Part shown: positions 1 through 6,083 of the stretch, one piece after another
Position numbering within the stretch: the stretch's first letter is position 1
How the letters are laid out: the number at the start of each line of letters is the position of its first letter
NCBI GenBank assembly: GCA_030635565.1
Contig: DAOVYP010000095.1
Span: forward strand, 1-7,571
Reading direction: 5' to 3'
From: Spirochaeta sp.
GTDB lineage: Bacteria; Spirochaetota; Spirochaetia; DSM-2461
DNA: 7,571 bases
Made by a program: the position numbers and the translations under genes
Notes under the pieces: model-generated
Seen by the model: the letters and a program-made list of their open reading frames with translations, nothing else
Database searches by the model: none
Told to the model about the DNA's origin: nothing

Positions 1-483
1 CAGTACTTCAAGTTCGGTTTCGCAGAGAATCTCAAGGCTGTCCTGGCTGAGTTTGAGGCGGTCGGCCCGGTTTTTGATCTGCCCCGGGGATTCCTCGCCT
101 GATACGTAGAGTCCCCGACCGGGAAGAGTTGCGGCGACCTGAAGCATGAGGGTTGATTTCCCGATTCCAGGCTCACCGCCGAGAAGTACGGTGGTTCCCG
201 GCGAAAGACCGCCGCCGAGTACGCGGTCGAGTTCGCTGTATCCCGTAGGATGCTGTTCCGGGGGGGTGGGATTGATGTCGGCCAGAAGTTTTGTAGCGGA
301 TTCCGCACCGGGGAGTCTATGTCTGCGGGAACTTGATGAACCTGTGGATTTGCCGCTGATGGGGCCGAGACGGACTTCCTTGAAACTGTTCCATTCGCCG
401 CATGAAGGGCAGCGGCCGAGCCACTTCGGCTCGTCGTGGCCGCAGGAATCGCAAACGTAGGCGCTATGTTTGCCTTTTGCCAT
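1..483 (-). CDS. radA: DNA repair protein RadA, N-terminal part (runs off the left edge)
   Basis: RadA (Sms) is a RecA-like ATPase that helps process recombination intermediates by promoting branch migration; it acts in the cytosol on DNA. Only the first 161 residues are present. Translating the minus strand from the ATG at 481-483 gives a four-cysteine zinc finger (C11, C14, C25, C28; CxxC...CxxCGEWN) and then a linker. The RecA-like core follows, with TGYSELDRVLGGGL (80-93), the Walker A motif GGEPGIGKST (102-111) and YVSGEES (126-132). This order is diagnostic of RadA. The KNRFG motif and the Lon-like C-terminal domain would lie outside the window. The start is two bases after the TAA of the upstream immunophilin gene, with a weak Shine-Dalgarno GAAGG (490-494) six bases upstream, so translation is probably coupled. 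The reading frame stays open to base 1 with no sign of damage. Confidence 0.96.
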   Translation of the reverse strand, partial: MAKGKHSAYVCDSCGHDEPKWLGRCPSCGEWNSFKEVRLGPISGKSTGSSSSRRHRLPGAESATKLLADINPTPPEQHPTGYSELDRVLGGGLSPGTTVLLGGEPGIGKSTLMLQVAATLPGRGLYVSGEESPGQIKNRADRLKLSQDSLEILCETELEVL

Positions 484-485
484 GC

Positions 486-1508
486 TTAACCTTCGAGGAA
501 GCTTACCAGCTCCATTTCGAAAATCAGCCAGCTGTTCGGTTCGATGTGGCCGTATCCCTGATTGCCGTACGCCAGGAACGGCGGAATGATGGCCTGCCGC
601 ACTTCGCCGGACTGCATGTCCATAATCATTTCGATCCAGCCGGGAATGACACCATCCTGACCGAGGGTGAAATCAAAGGTCTGACCGCGGGTACGGGAGC
701 TGTCGAAAACCGTTCCGTCCAGTAATGTTCCGGTGTAATGCATGGAAACCCGGGATCCGGCGGAAGGTTTGCCGCCTTCTCCTTCAGCCAGAATCTTGTA
801 ATGAATCCCCGTCGGGGTTTTTTGCCGGTCGTCTCCCAAAGCCAGAACGGCGTCGGCCAGCACCGTATCGGAGATTCTGAGATTCTCAATCTCCGCGGCC
901 CTGGCGGCTTCGTATTGTACTTCGAATGTTTCGGGGTCGAATCTGAGACGTCTGGCTTCACCGCCGACCCGGATAATCCGGATTGATTCGATGACATCTC
1001 CCTTTCGGATGCGCTTCAAGGTTTTGCTTCCTGAAATCAGGCGTCCGAATGACGTGTATTTCGAATCCAGGTAGGGATCGCCCTCCCTGGTGATGAAGAA
1101 GCGGCTTCCGGCGGACTCGGTTGCGAATCCGTCCATCACAATAATACCGGGCGCCCCGGCACTGATGAGAGCGCCGGTTTCCCGGGGTATGGTGTAACCC
1201 GGTCCTCCGGTACCGTCATGTGAGGGGTCTCCTGAAAAAACGACATATCCCGGTGCATCCCGGTAAAAGTCAAGTCCGTCGAAATAAGGTTCGCCGGGAT
1301 TCACGATATCGTTAGGCAGGGTTCCTTCGGCCAGGCCGCAGAAGTTTGTAACTGTCAGCGGCGTCCGGTTCGGGTCGAGCCGGAAAATCATGTTTCCCCG
1401 ATTTGTCGAGAAATCGGCATAGAGACCGGGACCCAGTTCTTCATCCGATCCCGAAGCCCACAGGGAGCAGGGAAGGATGAGCAGTAATATGATAAACAGC
1501 TGCTTCAT
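486..1508 (-). CDS. Exported cyclophilin-FKBP dual immunophilin, cyclophilin half degenerate
   Basis: A predicted exported peptidyl-prolyl isomerase of 340 residues joining two unrelated PPIase folds. Residues 1-20 look like a signal peptide: a lysine, a hydrophobic stretch 4-13, and possible signal peptidase I cleavage after Gly20. Residues about 28-182 align with a cyclophilin and 233-337 with an FKBP. Against the neighbouring paralogue, the cyclophilin half keeps the catalytic arginine (FYR, R83). It has lost the usual glutamine of QGGDP (FSGDP here), the glutamine of SQFF (R136) and the late histidine (Y151). The FKBP half keeps the expected pocket: Y258, F268-D269, V287-I288, W291, Y314 and F330. 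Isomerase activity therefore probably rests on the FKBP domain; this is inference. The ATG at 1506-1508 has an AGGAGA element overlapping the upstream stop codon, nine bases away. It lies 13 bases after its paralogue and 2 before radA, as the middle gene of an apparent operon. Confidence 0.9.
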   Translation of the reverse strand: MKQLFIILLLILPCSLWASGSDEELGPGLYADFSTNRGNMIFRLDPNRTPLTVTNFCGLAEGTLPNDIVNPGEPYFDGLDFYRDAPGYVVFSGDPSHDGTGGPGYTIPRETGALISAGAPGIIVMDGFATESAGSRFFITREGDPYLDSKYTSFGRLISGSKTLKRIRKGDVIESIRIIRVGGEARRLRFDPETFEVQYEAARAAEIENLRISDTVLADAVLALGDDRQKTPTGIHYKILAEGEGGKPSAGSRVSMHYTGTLLDGTVFDSSRTRGQTFDFTLGQDGVIPGWIEMIMDMQSGEVRQAIIPPFLAYGNQGYGHIEPNSWLIFEMELVSFLEG

Positions 1509-1521
1509 TCCGTGAAGTCTC

Positions 1522-2556
1522 CTAGAAATCGATCAGCTCGACATCGAAAACCAGCCAGGAATCGGGAGGAATAGGACCGATGCCCCTGCTGCCGTATGCC
1601 ATTTCCGGCGGCAGGATGATGACCCGGCGCTCACCCTTTTTCATATCCATGAGAGACCTGTCCCAGCCGGGGATTACCTGACCCTTACCGACGTTGAACT
1701 GGAACGGTTCGTTTCTGTCCCTTGAACTGTCGAACTGGGTGCCGTCCATCAGAGTACCGGTGTAGTGGACCGTGATTTTTGTTCCGGGAGATGGTTTACT
1801 TCCGGTGCCTTCTGTTCTGATGACGAAGTAGATACCGGTCTCCTCATCTCTGACAGCGTTCGGCCAGCGATTGGCGATATCATTCATGATGGTTTTTTCC
1901 ATTTCTTCTTCAGCTGCAGCCCCGCGGGCAACCAGACTTCTTTCAATTTCCTTGAAAGCGTCACTATCGGCTTTATATGTGGAAGCCTCGGAACCGATAC
2001 GGATAATTTTCAGCTTCTCGATGGAATCACCCTTTTCGATGGAATCGACGATATCCTGACCCTCGACGACACGCCCGAAGATGGTATGTTTGTTATTGAG
2101 ATGCGGGGTGGGGACATGGGTTATGAAAAACTGACTGCCGTTGGTATCCGGTCCTGAGTTGGCCATGGCCAGGATGCCCGGCCCGTCGAATATCAGGCCG
2201 TTATCGGTTTCGTCGGGGAATCGGTAACCCGGACCTCCGGATCCAGTGCCCTGGGGATCGCCGCCCTGGATCATGAAATCTTCGATAACACGGTGAAATG
2301 TGATTCCGTCGTAAAATGGGCCTTTCCTGTCGGCGAAATCCAGGTCGCCTTCGGCCAGGCCGACAAAGTTCATAACGGTCAAGGGTGCTTTATCGGGAAA
2401 GAGTTCGACGATGATGGTTCCCCTGGTCGTGTTGAATTCCGCATATAAACCGTCCTTGAGGTCCGGTCCGTTTTCATTGCATGAAGTTGTCATAATGGCA
2501 AATATGAGCGCGAGTGCCGGGAATATTAATCCCCGCCTGTAACCCGATAGGCTCAT
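1522..2556 (-). CDS. Cyclophilin-FKBP dual immunophilin, predicted lipoprotein
   Basis: A 344-residue peptidyl-prolyl cis-trans isomerase with two catalytic folds, expected to assist protein folding at the cell envelope. The N-terminus (RR, a hydrophobic stretch about 9-22, then TTSC with Cys26) resembles a lipoprotein signal with a relaxed lipobox, as known in spirochaetes; a plain signal peptide is the alternative. The cyclophilin domain (about 36-190) has intact family residues: FHR (R89), FMIQGGD (M95, Q97), SQFF (Q142) and H157. A charged, probably helical linker (195-225) leads to an FKBP domain (about 240-344) with Y265, F275-D276, V294-I295, W298, Y321 and F337 all present. Both active sites thus look functional. 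The ATG is preceded by a strong AGGAGG (2563-2568) six bases away, and a plausible promoter lies just upstream. Cyclophilin-FKBP fusions are a known class, recalled from Treponema and Flavobacterium. The downstream neighbour at 486-1508 is a diverged tandem paralogue. Confidence 0.93.
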   Translation of the reverse strand: MSLSGYRRGLIFPALALIFAIMTTSCNENGPDLKDGLYAEFNTTRGTIIVELFPDKAPLTVMNFVGLAEGDLDFADRKGPFYDGITFHRVIEDFMIQGGDPQGTGSGGPGYRFPDETDNGLIFDGPGILAMANSGPDTNGSQFFITHVPTPHLNNKHTIFGRVVEGQDIVDSIEKGDSIEKLKIIRIGSEASTYKADSDAFKEIERSLVARGAAAEEEMEKTIMNDIANRWPNAVRDEETGIYFVIRTEGTGSKPSPGTKITVHYTGTLMDGTQFDSSRDRNEPFQFNVGKGQVIPGWDRSLMDMKKGERRVIILPPEMAYGSRGIGPIPPDSWLVFDVELIDF

Positions 2557-2583
2557 GTGCGTCCTCCTGGTAATATCGTAAGC

Positions 2584-2612
2584 AGTATATCGATGGTGGT
2601 TCGACCCGTCGA
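2584..2612 (-). promoter_or_regulatory. Putative sigma-70 promoter of the immunophilin-radA unit
   Basis: Read on the minus strand, TCGACG (2607-2612, four of six matches to the -35 consensus) is followed after exactly 17 bases by TATACT (2584-2589, five of six to the -10 consensus). Transcription would start near 2577, leaving a short leader that contains the AGGAGG of the first immunophilin gene. The position in the gap after deoD suits an independent promoter. The call is pattern-based; spirochaete promoters are often degenerate. Confidence 0.45.
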
Positions 2613-2616
2613 CCCG
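2601..2616. repeat. Two tandem copies of the 8-mer TCGACCCG
   Basis: TCGACCCG occurs twice head to tail between deoD and the first immunophilin gene, followed by ACCC. The second copy overlaps the proposed -35 element. It is short and could be chance, or a binding site for a regulator of that promoter. Confidence 0.4.
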
Positions 2617-2623
2617 ACCCTGT

Positions 2624-3334
2624 CTATTCGATTCCGATTGCGGTTTCCAGAGCGAGTTCCATCATCTGGGTGAACGTTTTCTCCCGTTCCTCGGATGTCG
2701 TCTCTTCTCTGGAGACCAGGCTGTCACTTACCGTCAGCAGACAAAGGGCCTTGACGCCGAAGCGGGCTGCCAGAGTATAGAGTGCCGCGGCTTCCATTTC
2801 CACCGCAAGAACTCCGTACTTTGCCCAATTCTTCCAGGATTCAGGATCTTCGTCATAAAATGTATCCGAAGAGAGGATGTTGCCGGCTTTGATGTTCAGC
2901 CCGAATTTGCCTGCGCATTGGGTGGCCTTCATAATGAGATCCCAATCGGCGGTGGGTGCGAAATTCATGCCTCCGAAGCGTTGACTCACCATCGCTGAAT
3001 TGGTCGATGCGCTCAGGGCCAGCACAAGATCGCGCAGTTTGATTTCAGATTGTATTGAACCGCAGGATCCGATACGGATCAGGGTCCTTGCGCCGTAGGA
3101 ATTGATGAGCTCATGGACGTATATGGAGTGGGACGGCATGCCCATTCCGGTACCCTGCACTGAAATATCAAAACCTTTATAGGTTCCGGTATAGCCGTAC
3201 ATTCCACGGACTTCGTTGTAGCATGTGGCGTTCTCAAGGTAGTTCTCGGCAATAAAGCGGGCTCTCAATGGATCGCCCGGAAGCAGGACTCTGGGTGCTA
3301 TGGCGCCCTCAGGCGCACCGATGTGTAAACTCAA
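2624..3334 (-). CDS. deoD: Purine nucleoside phosphorylase, DeoD type
   Basis: A cytosolic enzyme of purine salvage that splits purine (deoxy)ribonucleosides with phosphate into the free base and (deoxy)ribose-1-phosphate. The 236 residues match the hexameric DeoD family (E. coli about 239). The E. coli active-site positions are conserved with the same numbering: H4, G20, R24 (GDPLRA), R87 and S90 (RIGSCG), M180-E181 (VEMEAA), the catalytic D204 (TVSD) and R217. The start is TTG (3332-3334). It was chosen because H4 and G20 then fall at their family positions and a strong AGGGGG (3341-3346) lies six bases upstream. The preceding 63-base gap holds a plausible promoter, so the gene may be transcribed separately from serA. 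No other nucleoside-catabolism gene is adjacent, which suggests a salvage role. Function is well supported; nucleobase preference cannot be read from the sequence. Confidence 0.96.
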   Translation of the reverse strand: MSLHIGAPEGAIAPRVLLPGDPLRARFIAENYLENATCYNEVRGMYGYTGTYKGFDISVQGTGMGMPSHSIYVHELINSYGARTLIRIGSCGSIQSEIKLRDLVLALSASTNSAMVSQRFGGMNFAPTADWDLIMKATQCAGKFGLNIKAGNILSSDTFYDEDPESWKNWAKYGVLAVEMEAAALYTLAARFGVKALCLLTVSDSLVSREETTSEEREKTFTQMMELALETAIGIE

Positions 3335-3340
3335 TTTCTT

Positions 3341-3346
3341 CCCCCT
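3341..3346 (-). promoter_or_regulatory. Ribosome binding site fixing the TTG start of deoD
   Basis: AGGGGG on the minus strand lies six bases before the TTG at 3332-3334. It supports use of that rare start codon, which also places the catalytic residues at the usual DeoD positions. Confidence 0.75.
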
Positions 3347-3364
3347 GATTTCTGTCTTTTAAAA

Positions 3365-3393
3365 ATGATAAGGGGCAAATTGCCGGGGGGCAA
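3365..3393 (-). promoter_or_regulatory. Putative sigma-70 promoter of deoD
   Basis: On the minus strand TTGCCC (3388-3393, four of six to the -35 consensus) is separated by exactly 17 bases from TATCAT (3365-3370, five of six to the -10 consensus). A transcript would start near 3358, about 23 bases ahead of the TTG start and just upstream of its AGGGGG ribosome binding site. The -35 element almost touches the serA stop codon (3398-3400). Confidence 0.5.
3374..3384. promoter_or_regulatory. Palindrome in the deoD promoter spacer (possible operator)
   Basis: The sequence GGCAA-A-TTGCC is a perfect 5+1+5 palindrome centred on 3379, the exact middle of the proposed 17-base promoter spacer. A third half-site, GGCAA, follows at 3389-3393. 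Its position between the -35 and -10 elements is typical of repressor operators. No regulator is encoded nearby, so this remains a suggestion. TTGCC and GGCAA (3380-3393) could also pair as a five-base-pair hairpin, but no T-run follows it on the minus strand. Confidence 0.35.
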
Positions 3394-3397
3394 GTGC

Positions 3398-4567
3398 CTA
3401 TCCGCCTATCTGCCTGGTCATCACCACAGCTTCGATGGCGTTGAGCTGCTTCATGGTTTCCGCACTGATGTGTGAGGCTGAGAGGTTGATGATGCTGTAA
3501 GCGATGCCGTTGTTGTGTTTGTTCACCATGTCTACGATGTCGAGTCCTTCACCCGCCAGGACTGCGAGAATACGGTCTAGCATATTCTGGTTGTTTTTAT
3601 TCGCTATGATGAGTCGTGCACCATCGGCGGGTTCCAGGGAACAGGCCGGAAAGTTTACTGAGTTGACTATGTTGCCGTTTTCCAGGAAATCCTGAAGCTG
3701 CCTGGCCGCCATAACGGCACAGTTATCTTCGGCTTCGGCCGTCGATGCACCCAGATGGGGAATGGACATGACACCTTTTACCCCAAGGAGTTCCGGGTCG
3801 GGGAAGTCGGTAACGTAGTGAGAGACGGTTTCGTCGTTGAGTGCCGTTTTGACGGCGGCGGTATCCACCAGTCCGCCACGGGAGAAATTGAGGATACGCA
3901 GTCCGGTTTTGGCTGCTTTCAGCTTCTCGGCATTGATAAGATTTTTGGTGTCCGGGATCAGGGGCAGGTGCAGGGTAATGTAATCGCAGGTTGCCATAAG
4001 CTGATCGAGGCTCTCAGTTCGTTTTACCCTGCCGGAGAGATTCCATGCTGAGGTAATGGTGATGAAGGGATCGTATCCGTAAACGTCCATTCCGAGATTG
4101 ACGGCCGCATTGGCTACCAATACCCCGATTGCGCCCAGGCCGATGACACCGATATTCTTCCCGCTGATTTCGGATCCGGCGAAGGATGATTTTTCCTTTT
4201 CGACGTTTTTTGACAGGTTTTCGTCGGCGGTTTGTCCGGATACCCAGTTCATTCCCTCATGGATTCGCCTGGATGAGAGCAGCAGACCGGCGATTACCAG
4301 TTCTTTCACGCCGTTGGCATTTGCACCGGGGGTATTGAAGACAACGATTCCACGATCGGTGCAGGCATCGACGGGTATGTTGTTCACCCCGGCACCGGCT
4401 CTGGCGATGGCCTTCACGGTGGTGTCGATTTCATTCTCCGGCAGTTTGTAACTCCGGAGCAGCACTGCGTCAGGGCTGGAAATTTCGCCGGCAACTTCGT
4501 ATTCATTCCGTTCGAAAAGGTCCAGACCTACGGGTGAGATTTTGTTACGTGTTTGGATTTTGATCAT
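3398..4567 (-). CDS. serA: D-3-phosphoglycerate dehydrogenase, short ACT-domain type
   Basis: A cytosolic NAD-dependent enzyme that oxidises 3-phosphoglycerate to 3-phosphohydroxypyruvate, the first step of serine synthesis. The 389 residues form a substrate-binding domain (about 1-95 and 282-305) with RAGAGVNNIP (56-65), and a Rossmann domain with GLGAIG (143-148) and D166 after its second strand. The 2-hydroxyacid dehydrogenase triad is R230 (NFSRGG), E259 (29 residues later, as in E. coli) and H271 (PHLGAST). A C-terminal ACT domain (about 316-389) suggests allosteric control, probably by serine. The length fits the short SerA class (E. coli about 410), not the long form near 530. The ATG at 4565-4567 has GGAGG (4574-4578) six bases upstream. 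serC and serB are not adjacent. Another 2-hydroxyacid dehydrogenase specificity is possible, but the ACT domain and the GVNNIP motif favour phosphoglycerate. Confidence 0.9.
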   Translation of the reverse strand: MIKIQTRNKISPVGLDLFERNEYEVAGEISSPDAVLLRSYKLPENEIDTTVKAIARAGAGVNNIPVDACTDRGIVVFNTPGANANGVKELVIAGLLLSSRRIHEGMNWVSGQTADENLSKNVEKEKSSFAGSEISGKNIGVIGLGAIGVLVANAAVNLGMDVYGYDPFITITSAWNLSGRVKRTESLDQLMATCDYITLHLPLIPDTKNLINAEKLKAAKTGLRILNFSRGGLVDTAAVKTALNDETVSHYVTDFPDPELLGVKGVMSIPHLGASTAEAEDNCAVMAARQLQDFLENGNIVNSVNFPACSLEPADGARLIIANKNNQNMLDRILAVLAGEGLDIVDMVNKHNNGIAYSIINLSASHISAETMKQLNAIEAVVMTRQIGG

Positions 4568-4675
4568 TCCTGGCCTCCAAGGTTGTGATTAAGGGGTACA
4601 TCAGGTTGGACTTATCGTCAATCGGCCCGGTGCTGATTTTTTAAAAGTTGATGGTGGTTAAAGCTCCAAAGTGCC

Positions 4676-4681
4676 TATAAT
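4676..4681 (+). promoter_or_regulatory. Perfect -10 hexamer TATAAT directly before the signalling gene
   Basis: A consensus TATAAT ends six bases before the ATG at 4688-4690, so initiation at the usual distance would fall on or beside the A of the start codon. No good -35 sits 16-18 bases upstream. A TG at 4672-4673 is one base off the extended -10 position. No Shine-Dalgarno lies between hexamer and ATG. The 120-base gap 4568-4687 otherwise holds only the serA ribosome binding site; I see no convincing serA promoter in it. Confidence 0.45.
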
Positions 4682-4687
4682 TGTAAT

Positions 4688-6049
4688 ATGGAATATATCG
4701 TCGCCTCATGCTCGGATGAAATCATCACGGAGAGGATACGCAAGGTAATTGAAGAGGACTTCCATAATGAATTCCTGCTGCAGTTCCCTTCTTCGGAAAA
4801 AGCCATTCTCGAACGGCTGAATTTTGAACTGCCTGAGCTTGTGATCATTAACTTCTCAGACAAGAGCCTGAGTTCAGATTACCTGAGGGATCAGATTCTT
4901 CAGGATTCCTGGCTTCATAATTTCGGAATCGTCGGCTTGTACGATCGTAAATCCGACAAGGAAGAGGCGATACTCGAGTCCAACAAGGATATCAATCTTC
5001 TCACCCTGATCGATTTCTCAAGAATAGAGAGTCATCTGGGGAAATCCCTCCGGATTATTAACACGAATCGTCAGCTGATTTTCCAGGGATTTCTCGCCGA
5101 CAAGCTGGTCAACCGGATGACAGGATCATTCCAGATCGACAATTACGATTACCTGGTGGCGCCTGTTTACGGCGGCCTTCTGGCCATCAGTCTGGTCCGT
5201 ACGGGCAAGATTCCTTCCGAGGACAGGCACGGCGTACAGATGGCCCTCAGTGAGCTGATTCTCAATTCGATCGAGCACGGAAATTGCGGAATAAGCTATT
5301 CGGAGAAGAGTGATTGGCTTGCTACCGGCGAGGCCATCTATGAGCTCATAGCGGATCGGTGTAAAGACCCGAACATCGCCGGGAAAAAAGTGACCCTGAG
5401 TTGGGATATCGACGATGAGATATGCCGATTCACCGTGCGGGACGAGGGTAAGGGATTCGATGTTCTGGCCTTCCGGGACAAGTTGAAAGGTGTTGCCCGG
5501 GACCGACTTCACGGCCGGGGTATCGTTATGGCCCAGATGGTTGCCGACAAGCTGCTGTACAACAAGACCGGTACCCAGGTTACATTGATAATGAATCTCC
5601 AGAAGGATGTTGAGAATGCCGCTCCCGCCGGATTTTCCGATGAAGAAGTTATTCGTGTGAAGACCGGGGACACCCTGATGCGGGCCGGAGAATTCGGAGA
5701 CTGCATCTACTACATCTCCAGTGGCAAATATACCGTGTACTTCCGGGATAAACCGGTGGGTCGGATTACTCCGGCGGACATCTTCATGGGTGAGATGGCT
5801 TTCCTGCTGAACAACGCACGAAGCGCTACAGTCGTCGCCGACACTTCGGGGCAGGTGATAAAAATACCCAGAAAATCATTCATCGAAGTCGTGAAAAATT
5901 ATCCCCAGTACTCCATCTTCCTCTCGAAGATCCTCGCCCAGAAACTGGTTCGTTCCAATGAAAGTGCAGCGGCGGAAAATACGGCCTCGGACCGGATTGT
6001 CAAGAGCGAAGATTCTGTGAATGTCCTGGAGGGAGCCACCGAACTCTGA
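4688..6049 (+). CDS. Pseudo-receiver / RsbW-like ATPase / cyclic-nucleotide-binding signalling protein
   Basis: A cytosolic regulatory protein of 453 residues with no signal peptide or membrane segment. Residues about 1-125 resemble a response-regulator receiver. The strand normally ending in the phospho-accepting Asp reads PELVIIN (49-55), so Asp is replaced by N55 and the domain is probably not phosphorylated. Residues about 180-305 form a GHKL ATPase like the anti-sigma kinase RsbW: N-box SELILNSIEHGN (188-199; E189, N193, H197), DEGKGFD (252-258) and HGRG (275-278). There is no DHp phospho-acceptor helix, so it should act on a protein partner and not autophosphorylate as a histidine kinase does. 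Residues about 316-425 are a CAP-type domain whose phosphate-binding cassette keeps G368-E369 and R378 at the usual spacing, so cAMP or cGMP binding is plausible. The start is the only candidate: upstream codons contain no start before a stop at 4649. Partner and output are unknown; no sigma factor or antagonist gene is adjacent. Confidence 0.85.
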   Translation: MEYIVASCSDEIITERIRKVIEEDFHNEFLLQFPSSEKAILERLNFELPELVIINFSDKSLSSDYLRDQILQDSWLHNFGIVGLYDRKSDKEEAILESNKDINLLTLIDFSRIESHLGKSLRIINTNRQLIFQGFLADKLVNRMTGSFQIDNYDYLVAPVYGGLLAISLVRTGKIPSEDRHGVQMALSELILNSIEHGNCGISYSEKSDWLATGEAIYELIADRCKDPNIAGKKVTLSWDIDDEICRFTVRDEGKGFDVLAFRDKLKGVARDRLHGRGIVMAQMVADKLLYNKTGTQVTLIMNLQKDVENAAPAGFSDEEVIRVKTGDTLMRAGEFGDCIYYISSGKYTVYFRDKPVGRITPADIFMGEMAFLLNNARSATVVADTSGQVIKIPRKSFIEVVKNYPQYSIFLSKILAQKLVRSNESAAAENTASDRIVKSEDSVNVLEGATEL

Positions 6050-6063
6050 GTATACACTGTTAA

Positions 6064-6083
6064 CCGAGTCAGTCCTGATTCGG
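6064..6083 (+). terminator. Hairpin between the convergent gene ends, possible weak terminator
   Basis: CCGAGTCA and TGATTCGG form an eight-base-pair stem (one G-U pair in the plus-strand RNA) closed by the four-base loop GTCC. It begins 14 bases after the plus-strand stop codon. No T-run follows on the plus strand (GGATTTCTC), so this is not a canonical intrinsic terminator. The minus-strand version contains an A-C mismatch and overlaps the aspS stop codon (6069-6071), which makes the plus-strand gene the likelier user. Confidence 0.3.

Noticed and set aside
146..997. Open frames on the plus strand (146-460, 402-725, 738-986) and a second minus frame (626-997)
   Set aside because: They lie wholly over radA and the downstream immunophilin, whose family motifs are clear, and their translations are low-complexity or proline/arginine-rich with no recognisable domain.
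2018..2046. Direct repeat of TCGATGGAATC with 18-base period inside the first immunophilin gene
   Set aside because: It encodes DSIEKGDSIEK, which lies at a normal cyclophilin position where the paralogue has RIRKGDVIES, so it reflects protein sequence more than a DNA element.
3380..3393. Five-base-pair TTGCC/GGCAA hairpin after serA as a terminator
   Set aside because: The stem is short and no T-run follows directly on the minus strand; the promoter/operator reading fits the same bases better.
3504..4451. Three plus-strand open frames opposite serA
   Set aside because: They are complements of a conserved dehydrogenase, with no ribosome binding site or recognisable domain.
4616..4621. TTGACG on the minus strand as a -35 element for serA
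   Set aside because: No acceptable -10 hexamer follows at 16-18 bases (the sequence there is around TACCCC).
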